Below are positions 46,407 through 55,393 of a stretch of 64,000 nucleotides of DNA, in pieces. Numbering within the stretch: position 1 is the stretch's first letter; each line of letters begins with the position of its first letter. Made by a program: the position numbers and the translations under genes. Source of the DNA: Streptomyces viridiviolaceus. GTDB taxonomy: Bacteria > Actinomycetota > Actinomycetes > Streptomycetales > Streptomycetaceae. The notes beneath the pieces are model-generated. The model saw only the letters and a list, made by a program, of their open reading frames with translations. It was not told the DNA's origin and did not search any database. The stretch spans positions 226,445 to 290,444 of the forward strand of contig NZ_BMWA01000002.1 in the NCBI RefSeq assembly GCF_014650995.1, in the 5' to 3' direction.

Positions 46407-47426
46407 GTGAACGGCGACTGGCTTCTCCTCGGCCGCGACGGCCGCCTCAGTGTCTACCTCCCGTCGGACGGCGCCGCCCTGTGGCGTGCCGAACGCGTAC
46501 CCGGCGGTGCCTGGGAGGCTCCGCGCAGGATCGGCGGCGACCAGGAACTGCACCCCGGCCTCGCGGTCGGCCGGGGCGCCGACGGCTACACCCATCTGGT
46601 CGCGTGGCGCCCCACGGGGACCGGCACTGCTGCACTCGTGCACTCCACGCACTTCAGGCCGCTGCTCGCACCCCTGGACTGGCAGCCGGCCGGCCACCCG
46701 AACAAGCAGGGCGACCGCACCGGAACACCGGCCGTCGCGGTCGACGCACAGGGCCGCGCCCACCTGTTCGTGCGCAACGGGGGCGGTGGCATGAGCATGC
46801 TCGCCCAGAAGGAGAAGGGCGGCTGGGAGCCCTGGCGGGACCTGAAGGGACGTGACGTCCAGGAGCAGCCCGCGGCGGTGACCGGCCGGTCCGGACTGGT
46901 CGAGCTGTACGCGGCCGTCCCCGGCGGGGTCATGCACTGGCGGCAGGAGAAGCCGGGCGCGCGTCCGGTGCCGCAGGAGGGGATCGACGCGACGGTCCGC
47001 CCGGGCACCCTCCGCGCGCTCGCCACGTCCGACGAGAGCACGACCCTCTTCTTCACCGACGACGACACCGGCGAACTGTGCGCCTGGCGCCCGGGGGAGA
47101 AGGTGATGCCCCTGGTGACCGCCGCCGGCCCCGGCCCGCTCGCCGCCGTCCGCTGCGAGATCGACGGCCACGACTGCACGCTGCTCGCCCAGCGTTCGGC
47201 CGGCGGCCGCGTCGCCTTCGCCGCGTACCCCGCGGAACAGGAGGCGGCCGGCGCGGCGTGGACGGAGTCGGGCCCTGCGCTGCCGGCGGACGCGGTGGTG
47301 TCCCTGGCACTGGACGCCGACGGCCGGCTGGTGGCGGCGAGCCTGTCACCGTCGACGGGACAGCTCCTGGTGAGCCGCCGCAAGGACGAGCCGGGGCTTG
47401 CGCTCGGGGCCTGGCAAGCCGTCTGA
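46407..47426 (+). CDS. Beta-propeller-like protein, paralogue 1
   Basis: A 339-residue protein of unknown function, homologous to the next gene. It contains repeated ~45-60-residue beta-rich units with motifs such as GDWLLLGRDGRLSVY, AVAVDAQGRAHLFVRNGGGG, WEPWRDLKG and VVSLALDADGRLVAASL, resembling PLL/tectonin-type beta-propeller repeats. No signal peptide or membrane segment is visible. GTG 46407 has no ribosome binding site, but TAGAGT (46395-46400) seven bases upstream looks like a -10, so the mRNA may be leaderless. A carbohydrate- or protein-binding role is an inference. Confidence 0.65.
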   Translation: MNGDWLLLGRDGRLSVYLPSDGAALWRAERVPGGAWEAPRRIGGDQELHPGLAVGRGADGYTHLVAWRPTGTGTAALVHSTHFRPLLAPLDWQPAGHPNKQGDRTGTPAVAVDAQGRAHLFVRNGGGGMSMLAQKEKGGWEPWRDLKGRDVQEQPAAVTGRSGLVELYAAVPGGVMHWRQEKPGARPVPQEGIDATVRPGTLRALATSDESTTLFFTDDDTGELCAWRPGEKVMPLVTAAGPGPLAAVRCEIDGHDCTLLAQRSAGGRVAFAAYPAEQEAAGAAWTESGPALPADAVVSLALDADGRLVAASLSPSTGQLLVSRRKDEPGLALGAWQAV

Positions 47427-47558
47427 CGTCGCTTCAACGGCCCGGTGACCGAGCCATGGGGAACTGATGAACGAACGGCATATGATGTTCCGCGTTCTAG
47501 GGTCGCCGGCCGTGACACTGTCCGTGACACGGCGGGCTTGAGGAAGGTGCACCAGGCC

Positions 47559-48680
47559 ATGCGGAGAAGGTCGGCAGGCCCCGTCGGCGCCGCCCGCCAG
47601 GTCGGGCCGGGCGCCGTGGAGCGGGCTCAGGACACGGCCGGGTCGGCCCACGGCGACTGGCTGACGCTGGGAAGGGACGGCCGGCTCAGCCTCTACGTGC
47701 CCACCGACGGCGGCCTGTTGCGCTGGACGGAGACCACCGTGGGCGGCCCCGCGTGGAGCGGACCGCATTTCGTGGCCGTCGCGGGACTGACCCATCTGAC
47801 GGTGACGCAGGGCGCGGACACCTATGTCCACTTCCTCGGCCGCAGGGAGCGGGAGCGTGCCGACGGCGCGCTCGGCGTGGACGTCGTGCACGCCATCCAG
47901 TACCAGACGGGACTGGCCGTCACCGAATGGCGCTCGCTCGGCAACCCGCACCGGGACCGTGAGCAGGGCCGCGAACTGGGGGCGCCGGTCGGGGCGGTCG
48001 CGGCCGACGGCACCGTGCACGTCTTCGTGCGGAACGCCAACGGCGGGCTGGCACTGCGCCGCGAGTCCCCGACCGGCAAGTGGCGGGCCTGGGAGGATCT
48101 GCAGGGCAGCGGCATCGACGCCGCGCCCGCGCCGATCGCCCTCGCCGGGGGACGGCTGGAGGTCTGCGCTGCCGCGGCTCCGGGCATGTTCGTCTGGCGT
48201 CAGACCGAACCCGGCGGCGACTTCGACGGCCCCCGGGGCTTCGCGCTGCGTCCGGCGCCGGGCACGGTCACCGCGCTGGAGACCGGCCCGGACCGTGCCA
48301 CGTTCTTCTGGACCGACGCCGACAGCGGTGGCGCGGCGGCTTGGCGGGCGGGCGACTGGCCCGCCGCGCTGGGCGGGTCGCCGGCCGGGCACCCGTACGC
48401 CTCCCTGCGTACGACGGTGGACGGCTACGACTGCGTCGTGCTCGCCTACCGGGACCGGGACGGCTCCGTCGTGCTCGGCATGGGCGGCACCGAGAACGAG
48501 GCCGGCGGATTCTGGTGGTACGCGCTGGCCGAGTCCTGCCAGGGGGTTCCCGCACTCGCGCGCGACGGCCGCGGGCGGGTGGTGATGGCGCTGGTCGGAC
48601 CCGACGGCGCGCCGAAGGTGGCCCGACAGGAGGACGGCGCCGGCCTCACTCTCGCCCGGTGGCACACCCTCGCGTACTAG
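47559..48680 (+). CDS. Beta-propeller-like protein, paralogue 2
   Basis: A 373-residue protein sharing the repeat design of the preceding gene: GDWLTLGRDGRLSLYVPTDGG, AVAADGTVHVFVRNANGGLALR, KWRAWEDLQGSG, AALARDGRGRVVMALVG. A positively charged ~30-residue N-terminal extension (MRRRSAGPVGAAR…) precedes the repeats. Function unknown; its location between a GT39-like enzyme and an LCP protein hints at surface glycan binding, though no export signal is seen. ATG 47559 follows AGGAAGG; TATGAT at 47481-47486 could be the -10. A strong terminator follows. Confidence 0.65.
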   Translation: MRRRSAGPVGAARQVGPGAVERAQDTAGSAHGDWLTLGRDGRLSLYVPTDGGLLRWTETTVGGPAWSGPHFVAVAGLTHLTVTQGADTYVHFLGRRERERADGALGVDVVHAIQYQTGLAVTEWRSLGNPHRDREQGRELGAPVGAVAADGTVHVFVRNANGGLALRRESPTGKWRAWEDLQGSGIDAAPAPIALAGGRLEVCAAAAPGMFVWRQTEPGGDFDGPRGFALRPAPGTVTALETGPDRATFFWTDADSGGAAAWRAGDWPAALGGSPAGHPYASLRTTVDGYDCVVLAYRDRDGSVVLGMGGTENEAGGFWWYALAESCQGVPALARDGRGRVVMALVGPDGAPKVARQEDGAGLTLARWHTLAY

Positions 48681-48689
48681 GGGGTGACC

Positions 48690-48721
48690 GCCGGACCCCG
48701 TCGCTGACGCGGGGGTCCGGC
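48690..48721 (+). terminator. Terminator in the convergent gap after the propeller-like genes
   Basis: Stem GCCGGACCCCG / CGGGGGTCCGGC with a nine-base loop, ten bases after the stop codon. It may act in both directions for the convergent LCP gene. Confidence 0.8.
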
Positions 48722-48858
48722 AGGCCTTCCCACTTCTGAAGGGCGGCAGCGGCGTCGTCGGTCGGCGGCCCAGACAAGCCACCGCTGGTTTCCCGCGACC
48801 TGGTCCGCGGCACCCGCAACCGAGCGGCCGACGCCGTCGCGAGGTGACGGACGGCGGG

Positions 48859-49950
48859 TCAGCCGCCCGCCGCGGGCGACTTCTTCGCGGACTCGGGGAT
48901 CTCGGAGTCCGAGCGGACGGCCTTCCACAACTGAGTGGCCTGCGGCTCGGCGGCCACGACCCGGTTCGGATCGGTCTTGTCGTACGCCACCGGCAGCATG
49001 ATCGTCTCCATGGTCGCGGGGTCGACCCCGTTCATGCTGCGCGCGAAGTCCGCCAGGCTGGTCAGCGAGGCCAGCTCGGAATCGGTGGTGAGCGCCGAGG
49101 TCAGGGTGTCGGCGATCTTGTAGGTCTTGGTGGGGCTGCCCAGCAGGTCCTGTCGCTTGACCTCGCTCAGCAGCGCGATCAGGAACTGCTGCTGCAGTCC
49201 GATGCGGCCGAGGTCGCTGCCGTCGCCGACCCCGTGCCGGGTCCGCACGAACGCCAGGGACTGGGTGCCGTCCAGGGTGTGGGTGCCTGCGCTGAGGTCG
49301 AGGCCGCTGGAGCTGTCCTTGATGGGCTCGTCGACGGTGACGGTCACGCCGCCGATGGCGTCGACCAGTCCCTTGAAGCCGGCGAAGTCGATCTCCATGT
49401 AGTGGTCCATGCGGACGCCGGACATCTTCTCGACGGTCTTGACCACGCAGGCGGGTCCCGCCAGCGAGTACACGGAGTTGAACATCACGCGCTTCGCCTC
49501 CGGGAGCGCGGACCCGTCGGACTTGGTGCACTCCGGGCGGGTGACGAGGGTGTCGCGCGGGATGCTGATGGCGACGGCCTGCTTGCGGCCCTCGGGGATG
49601 TGCACCACCAGGGCGGTGTCCGAACGGGCGCCGGAGACCTGGCCGGTACCGAGCGAGGCGTTGTCACCGGCACGCGAGTCCGACCCCAGGACCAGCAGGT
49701 TCTGTCCCGACGTCGGCAGCTTCTCGGGGCGGTCGTCGCCGAGGGCCTTGTTCAGGTCCACGCCGTCGATGTTCCCGTTCAGGCCGTTGTAGAGCCAGTA
49801 ACCGGTGCCGCCGGCGGCGAGCAGGAGGACGAGGAAGGCCAGCAGGACGATGCGTCCCCAGCGCCTCCGGCCGCGTTGCGCGCGGCGACCGCCGCCGGGC
49901 GGCGCGGCCCGGCGGGCACGCCGGGACTCCGTCGTGGCACTGTGTGACAT
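48859..49950 (-). CDS. LytR-CpsA-Psr (LCP) family cell wall glycopolymer ligase
   Basis: A 363-residue type II membrane protein: a basic cytoplasmic tail (about 30 residues, Arg-rich), one transmembrane helix (~34-52, IVLLAFLVLLLAAGGTGYWL), and an extracytoplasmic LCP domain. Conserved residues are in NLLVLGSDSRAG, SDTALVVHI, VAISIPRDTLV and TLDGTQSLAFVRTRHG … DLGRIGLQQQFL, which bind the polyprenyl pyrophosphate and Mg. LCP proteins attach teichoic acids, capsules or arabinogalactan to peptidoglycan. A good AGAGGA site precedes ATG 49950. Divergent from the teichoic-acid-type polymerase gene, which could make its substrate. Confidence 0.93.
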   Translation of the reverse strand: MSHSATTESRRARRAAPPGGGRRAQRGRRRWGRIVLLAFLVLLLAAGGTGYWLYNGLNGNIDGVDLNKALGDDRPEKLPTSGQNLLVLGSDSRAGDNASLGTGQVSGARSDTALVVHIPEGRKQAVAISIPRDTLVTRPECTKSDGSALPEAKRVMFNSVYSLAGPACVVKTVEKMSGVRMDHYMEIDFAGFKGLVDAIGGVTVTVDEPIKDSSSGLDLSAGTHTLDGTQSLAFVRTRHGVGDGSDLGRIGLQQQFLIALLSEVKRQDLLGSPTKTYKIADTLTSALTTDSELASLTSLADFARSMNGVDPATMETIMLPVAYDKTDPNRVVAAEPQATQLWKAVRSDSEIPESAKKSPAAGG

Positions 49951-50320
49951 GCTGTTCGGTTCCTCTCCTCACGGGCTCCGCGCAGCGGAGTCGCAGGGCC
50001 CGGGTGGGGGGAGACCGGCCCACTATGCGGTCGTGTCAGTGCCAGAACTATATGCGCCGACCCATAGTGACTTTACGAGCCGGGAACCTTAGCGCGTTAC
50101 AGCGATGGACGCCACATTAACTGGCCTTGACCATCCTTAAGGGTGACATAAGATGTGGCAAACCTGTGACCGTGGTGAAGGGGGGCTTTCTCGGCGGTCA
50201 GAGGTGCCGGTGAAGCCAAGGCGGTGGAGGGGGCCGCGGGTACACCAGGTAGGGGTGGGGCGTCCAGTACGGACTGTTGGTGGCCCGCTGGGCGAAATGT
50301 CTTGGTAGGAGTACGAGTTG
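49951..50320. other. Divergent region between LCP and GT2/TagF-like genes
   Basis: This stretch of 370 nt contains the promoter at 50127-50154 for the polymerase gene and, on the minus strand, a possible -10 TATAGT (50047-50052) for the LCP gene. No further gene, riboswitch-like structure or repeat is apparent. Confidence 0.5.
50127..50154 (+). promoter_or_regulatory. Promoter for the GT2/TagF-like gene
   Basis: TTGACC (50127-50132) and TAAGAT (50149-50154) are separated by 16 bp, close to the housekeeping sigma consensus. This would give a leader of about 160 nt before the start codon. Confidence 0.5.
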
Positions 50321-53300
50321 GTGGATCGTCCGCGTCTGAGCGTTGTCGTGCCCTTCCAGGACGTCGAGACCTATCTCGCCGAGTGCCTGGAGTCGATCGC
50401 GCGCCAGTCGTTCCGCGACTTCGAGGTGATCCTCGTCGACGACGGCTCCACCGACGGCTCCTCGCGGATCGCCGCCGACTTCTGTGCCGCCGATCCGCGC
50501 TTCCGGATGATCCGCCAGGAGGCGCACGGCCCGGGCCACGCACGCAACACCGGGCTGCGGGCCATGCACCCCCAGGGCGAGTTCCTGGCCTTCGTCGACG
50601 GGGACGACGTCATCCCCGAGTACGCGTACGGCCTGCTGATCCGCACGCTGGAGGAGTCCGACTCGGACTTCGTCTCGGGCAACGTGCAGATGATGAACTC
50701 CACCAAGAAGTGGCAGTCGCCGCTGCACAAGGGCCCGATGCAGAAGAACCGGCGCGGCACGCACATCACCCGGTTCGAGGCCCTGATCTACGACCGCACC
50801 GTCTGGAACAAGATGTTCCGGCGGTCCTTCTGGGACTACCACTTCATCGAGTTCCCCGAGGGCGTCATGTACGAGGACTCCTGGGTCAACATGTACGCCC
50901 ACTTCCGCGCCGCCAAGGTCGACGTCATCACCGACATCGTCTACTTCTGGCGCCGGCGCGACGGCGGGGCCGCGCCGTCCATCACCCAGCGCCACAGTGA
51001 GCTGTCCAACCTGCGCGACCGGGTCGCCGCGGTGCAGTCGGTCAGCCGCTTCCTGGCGGAACGGCGCTCGCGCCAGTACGAGGAGAGCAAGCGCAAGTAC
51101 GACCTCGCCTGCCTGAAGTCCGACCTCATGCTGCACCTGAAGGTGCTGCCGGACGCGGACGAGGAGTACCGGCAGGCCTTCATGCAGTGGGCCAACGAGT
51201 TCCTCGACGAGGCCGACCTCACCATCATCGACGAACTGCCCGCGGACGCCCGGGTCAAGTGGCTGCTGGTGCGCGAGGGCCGGCTGGCCGAACTTCTGGA
51301 CGTCATCGAGTTCGAGCGCCGCGGCGGACCCATGCCCGTCCAGCGGCGCTGGCACCGCTACCTCAAGTACCCCTACCTCGGGGACCGGGAGGTCGGCCTC
51401 GACAAGAAGGCGTTCCGGCTCGACAAGGAACTCTCCCTGCACGGTTCGCTCAGCGGTGCCCGCTGGAGCACCAACGGCGACCTGCTGACCCTCACCGGCA
51501 CCGCCTACGTGCGCTTCATCAACGTGCACAAGAAGCACATGTCGGTGAAGGCGATCGCCCTGCGGAACAAGAAGCAGGGCCGGATGGTGATCACCACGGC
51601 GAAGACCACCTACGCGCCGCAGGCCACCGAGCACTCCAACCAGAATCGTTACTGCTACGACTGGGCCGGCTTCGAGGCCCGGATCGACACCACCCGCCTG
51701 AAGCGCAAGGGCCAGTGGGTCGAGGGCACCTGGGACGTGGCCGCCGGCGTCCTCAGCCGCGGCCTGTTCCGCTACCGCGGCATCGACCGGGGCGGCGCGG
51801 GCAGCGCCGCCAACCCCCCGTACAAGTACGTCGACAAGAACACCCGCATCCTTCCGGTCTTCCTCCAGGGCAAGCTGAAGCTCCGCGTGGAGGTCGTGCG
51901 GTGCCGGATCACGAGCCACCGCCTGGTCGGTGACCAACTGGAGCTGCGCGGGGTGTACCTCGGCCCGAAGGTGCCCGAGTGGGGCAAGCTCCGCGTCACC
52001 AGCCTCAGCGGCGCGGGCCGGCACGACGGCAAGGTGTACTTCACCCCCGGCGGAGAGGGCTGGTGCACCTTCGCGGCCCGGCTCCCGCTGCGCTCCCTCG
52101 TCCCCGGCTTCCGCGCCGACGCCCAGGCGGACACGGACATCCCGCAGTCCTGGAGCATGGGCAGCAACGGCTGGAAGACGACCCTCCACGTGGAGGGCCG
52201 CAAGATGACCATGTATCCCGTCATGGCGGAGGACACGCCGGACGGGCACTACCGCATGCCCGCCTCGCTGCAGACCCGGGAGGGCGACCGCGAGGTCGTC
52301 GTCCACCGCAACGGCTCCGGATACCTCGTGCTCTTCGAGCGCGCCACCCTCCCCACCGCGACGGCGTTCGCCTGGCACGAGGACGGCGCGCTGGAGATCC
52401 ACGGCCGGTACCTGGCCGCGGACCGGCTGTCGCCACAGGAGTACCAGGACGCGCACATCGTGGTGCGCTCCCGCGCGCACGGCGCCGAGCGTGACGTCCC
52501 GCTGCAGTGGAACGGCAACGAGTTCCGCTGCGTCCTCACCCCCGCCGCCATGCGGACGCTGGCCGGTGACATCCCGCTCGCGTCCGGTCGCTGGGACTTC
52601 TTCCTGCGACGCCAGGACCTGTCGGCGGTGGCCCGCGAGGACCGCCTCGAAGACCTGATGGTGAAGATCGAACAGGACCTCGTCCGCGCGTTCCCGGAGG
52701 AGTACGAGGAGGACGAGCGCCGCTACGAGCTCCAGGCCGAGGCGTACGACCGGCTGTCCCTGCTCGTCCACTCGGCCATGCCCGACAACGCCCGGGGCCC
52801 CTACCGCCAGAAGCTGCTGCGCACCAAGGCGTATCCGGCGGCCCGGCGGCAGAGGGTGCGCCCGGCCGTCCTCTTCGACGCCTTCAAGGGCACCCAGTAC
52901 TCCGACAGCCCGCGGGCGCTGCACGAGGAACTGCTCCGGCGCGGTGTCGACCTCGAGCACCTGTGGGTGGTGCGCGACGACCAGGTGCAGGTGCCGCCCT
53001 CGGCGATCCCGATCCGCATGTGGTCGCCCGAGTGGTACGAGGCCCTCGCCACCAGCCGGTACGTCGTCGCCAACAACCACCTCCCGGACTGGTTCCAGAG
53101 GCGGGACGGCCAGATCGTCGTCCAGACCTGGCACGGCACCCCGCTGAAGAAGATCGGCCACGACATCGAGTCCATCCACTTCGCCGACCAGCGCTACCTG
53201 GAACGGGTCGAGAAGGAGGTGCAGAACTGGGACATGCTGGTCTCGCCCAACAGCTTCTCCACCCCGATCCTGCAGCGCGCCTTCGGCTTCCCCGGCGAGA

Positions 53301-54292
53301 TGGTGGAGTCCGGCTACCCGCGCAACGACGTCCTGCGCCTGCCCGGCATGGAGCGGCGGGAGCAGGAGATCCGGCGGCGGATCGGCCTGCCCGAGGGCAA
53401 GCGCGTCGTGATGTACGCCCCCACCTGGCGCGACGACCAGTACTACGCGCCCGGCAAGTACAAGCTCGACTTCCGCATCGACCTCGCGGACGCCCGGGAC
53501 CGGCTGGGCGACGACCACGTCCTCCTGGTCCGCCGTCACCCCAACGTGGTGGACCCGGTGCCGGGCGCCGGCGACGGATTCGTCTTCGACGTCTCCGACT
53601 ACCCGGACATGGCCGACCTCTCCCTGATCACCGACGTGATGATCACGGACTACTCCTCCCTGATGTTCGACTACGTCAACACCGGGCGGCCGATCCTCTT
53701 CTTCACCTACGACCTCGACCACTACCGCGACACCCTGCGCGGCTTCTACTTCGACTTCGAGAGCAGCGCCCCGGGCCCCCTCCTCTACACCTCGGAGGAC
53801 CTGGTGTCGGCCATCCGCCAGATCGACCGGATCCAGGAGGCGTACGGCGAGCGTTACCGCTGGTTCCAGCGCGAGTTCTGCGACCTGGACGACGGATACG
53901 CCTCCGCGCGCCTCGCCGACCGGATGCTGGTGGCGGGCGGCGACCTCGCGCCCGGGCAGGCGCTGGCACCGGCCGTCGGCACCGTGAACACGGCGCAGAC
54001 GGTCCGGCCCATGACGCCGATCCAGGGGCCCGCCGGAAACTGGTTCACCGCGCCGCGCCGGGCGGCCCGCCCGGAGACCGGCCCCGCCCGCGTCGTCAAC
54101 GCGCTGCCCGCGCAGCCCTCCCCGGCGCACGCGCCGCAGCTGGAGCAGTCGTACCCGCAGCAGCCGTACGCGCACGAGCTGCCGCACTCACAGGTACCGC
54201 AGCTCATGCCGGCCGGCTTCCAGCAGCCGGCCGAACCGGTCGGGCAGACGCCGCCCACCGCCGGCCGGACCTACGAAGGCGCGATCGTATGA
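50321..54292 (+). CDS. Bifunctional GT2 glycosyltransferase / CDP-glycerol glycerophosphotransferase (TagF-like)
   Basis: A ~1323-residue cytosolic enzyme. Residues 1-230 form a GT-A family 2 glycosyltransferase (SVVVPFQDVETYLAECLESI, VDDGSTDGS, FVDGDDVIPEYAYG, EDSWVNMYAHF). Residues ~340-780 are beta-rich, TagF-associated. Residues ~830-1230 are a CDP-glycerol glycerophosphotransferase domain with QTWHGTPLKKIGHD (His near 938), VMYAPTWRDDQYY and LITDVMITDYSSLMFDYVNT. The last ~100 residues are Pro/Gln-rich and disordered. It should build a glycerol- or polyol-phosphate wall polymer. The start is GTG 50321 or the adjacent TTG 50318, behind GGAG at 50308. Divergent from the LCP ligase. Confidence 0.92.
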   Translation: MDRPRLSVVVPFQDVETYLAECLESIARQSFRDFEVILVDDGSTDGSSRIAADFCAADPRFRMIRQEAHGPGHARNTGLRAMHPQGEFLAFVDGDDVIPEYAYGLLIRTLEESDSDFVSGNVQMMNSTKKWQSPLHKGPMQKNRRGTHITRFEALIYDRTVWNKMFRRSFWDYHFIEFPEGVMYEDSWVNMYAHFRAAKVDVITDIVYFWRRRDGGAAPSITQRHSELSNLRDRVAAVQSVSRFLAERRSRQYEESKRKYDLACLKSDLMLHLKVLPDADEEYRQAFMQWANEFLDEADLTIIDELPADARVKWLLVREGRLAELLDVIEFERRGGPMPVQRRWHRYLKYPYLGDREVGLDKKAFRLDKELSLHGSLSGARWSTNGDLLTLTGTAYVRFINVHKKHMSVKAIALRNKKQGRMVITTAKTTYAPQATEHSNQNRYCYDWAGFEARIDTTRLKRKGQWVEGTWDVAAGVLSRGLFRYRGIDRGGAGSAANPPYKYVDKNTRILPVFLQGKLKLRVEVVRCRITSHRLVGDQLELRGVYLGPKVPEWGKLRVTSLSGAGRHDGKVYFTPGGEGWCTFAARLPLRSLVPGFRADAQADTDIPQSWSMGSNGWKTTLHVEGRKMTMYPVMAEDTPDGHYRMPASLQTREGDREVVVHRNGSGYLVLFERATLPTATAFAWHEDGALEIHGRYLAADRLSPQEYQDAHIVVRSRAHGAERDVPLQWNGNEFRCVLTPAAMRTLAGDIPLASGRWDFFLRRQDLSAVAREDRLEDLMVKIEQDLVRAFPEEYEEDERRYELQAEAYDRLSLLVHSAMPDNARGPYRQKLLRTKAYPAARRQRVRPAVLFDAFKGTQYSDSPRALHEELLRRGVDLEHLWVVRDDQVQVPPSAIPIRMWSPEWYEALATSRYVVANNHLPDWFQRRDGQIVVQTWHGTPLKKIGHDIESIHFADQRYLERVEKEVQNWDMLVSPNSFSTPILQRAFGFPGEMVESGYPRNDVLRLPGMERREQEIRRRIGLPEGKRVVMYAPTWRDDQYYAPGKYKLDFRIDLADARDRLGDDHVLLVRRHPNVVDPVPGAGDGFVFDVSDYPDMADLSLITDVMITDYSSLMFDYVNTGRPILFFTYDLDHYRDTLRGFYFDFESSAPGPLLYTSEDLVSAIRQIDRIQEAYGERYRWFQREFCDLDDGYASARLADRMLVAGGDLAPGQALAPAVGTVNTAQTVRPMTPIQGPAGNWFTAPRRAARPETGPARVVNALPAQPSPAHAPQLEQSYPQQPYAHELPHSQVPQLMPAGFQQPAEPVGQTPPTAGRTYEGAIV

Positions 54293-54352
54293 CGCCGATG
54301 GCTCAGCCGGACGGCGCCGACGCTCCATGACCGCACCGTCGTCCGCGTCCCC

Positions 54353-54396
54353 GGTGCTCGGTCCGTCCCCCGTTCAGGGTGGGGGAGCCGAGCGCC
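54353..54396. terminator. Bidirectional hairpin between convergent GT2/TagF-like and EEP genes
   Basis: Outer stem GGTGCTCGG / CCGAGCGCC (54353-54361 with 54388-54396) and inner CCCCC / GGGGG, located 60 nt after the polymerase stop and 14 nt from the EEP stop. Confidence 0.7.
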
Positions 54397-54410
54397 CCTT
54401 CGGCGTGGCC

Positions 54411-55322
54411 TCAGGCGGTGTCCACCCGCATCAGCAGCGCCCGGTGGTCGGAGACGCCGGTGTCGCGCACCGTGCAGCCGGACCTGGGCAACCCGGTGAA
54501 GAGATAGTCGAGTTTGTGGCCGGACACGTGCGTCGGGCGCCCCGACCGGTCGGAGGCGGAGGCCTGGTCGCATTCCCGGTAGGCACGGTAGGCGGCGGAC
54601 GGCCACACCCAGCTGGACGGATTGCGGGCACCCGGCGGGTTCAGGTTGAAGTCGCCGCCGAACACGGTGCGCCGCTGCGGCACCGCCGCGAGGAGCGCCT
54701 CGAGCTGGTCGTCGCGGTACTCCCAGTCGGGGTGCGCCCGGTCGCTGCCGGGAACGCTCAGGTGGGCGTTGCACACCTGGACGTCGAACGCCGCGACGGT
54801 CGCGCACAGGATGCCCCGCCGCAGTCCGACCGAGGGCTGGAGCGAGGGCACCGACCGTACCGAGGACAGCGGGTGGGCCGACAGAAGGGCGAGGCCGGCC
54901 CTGCCCAGTCCGCGTCCCTCGCAGGGGACCGTGCCGGTGCGCCCGCCGCGGTCGCGCCAGGTGTAGGGCCGGAAGGACAGCTTCCAGGACTTGCCGAGTG
55001 CCTTGCGCACCGACTCGGCGTGTGTGGCGCAGGCCTCCTGGAGCAGCACGACGTCGGCCCCGGCGCCGACGAGCCGTTCCACCGCCCGCCGCTTGGCGGC
55101 GGCACTGCCGGTGTCCGCGCAACCCCACTGCCGGACGCCGCACATGTTCCAGGTCGCCACCGTCAGAGTGCGGTCCGCGGCGAGGGACCGCGTCCTGCCC
55201 GTGGCGTTCTGCACGAGCGGCACCGCGGCGAGGACGGCCGACAGAACGAGCACCGAGGCCACGGCGAACAGCGCGCGGCGTCGGCGAAGGCGGGGCGGGT
55301 GCGTGGAGGCCACGAGAGGCAT
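54411..55322 (-). CDS. Endonuclease/exonuclease/phosphatase (EEP) family protein
   Basis: A 303-residue protein with a basic start and one hydrophobic segment (RRALFAVASVLVLSAVLAAVPLV), so it is membrane-anchored or exported. The DNase I-like EEP fold follows: TWNMCG, VVLLQEACA, GGDFNLNP with catalytic Asp-Asn, HKLDYLF and the terminal VSDHRALL with catalytic His. The substrate could be a nucleic acid, a phosphodiester lipid or a wall polymer. ATG 55322 is chosen because residues upstream are unconserved in type; an ATG at 55412 is in frame but would overlap the start of the divergent neighbour. It is head-to-head with the first serine-hydrolase/Ig gene. Confidence 0.85.
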   Translation of the reverse strand: MPLVASTHPPRLRRRRALFAVASVLVLSAVLAAVPLVQNATGRTRSLAADRTLTVATWNMCGVRQWGCADTGSAAAKRRAVERLVGAGADVVLLQEACATHAESVRKALGKSWKLSFRPYTWRDRGGRTGTVPCEGRGLGRAGLALLSAHPLSSVRSVPSLQPSVGLRRGILCATVAAFDVQVCNAHLSVPGSDRAHPDWEYRDDQLEALLAAVPQRRTVFGGDFNLNPPGARNPSSWVWPSAAYRAYRECDQASASDRSGRPTHVSGHKLDYLFTGLPRSGCTVRDTGVSDHRALLMRVDTA

Positions 55323-55393
55323 CCCGACATCATGACCGATCAGACGATTCGGCGCCAATACGACGATCTGCCCCTGAGACTGGAGTTCCGTAC

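Noticed and set aside
50198..54187. A 1329-codon open frame antisense to the GT2/TagF-like gene
   Set aside because: High GC keeps the antisense frame open; the translation is Val/Gly/Asp/Arg-rich without any domain, while the sense strand has clear catalytic motifs.
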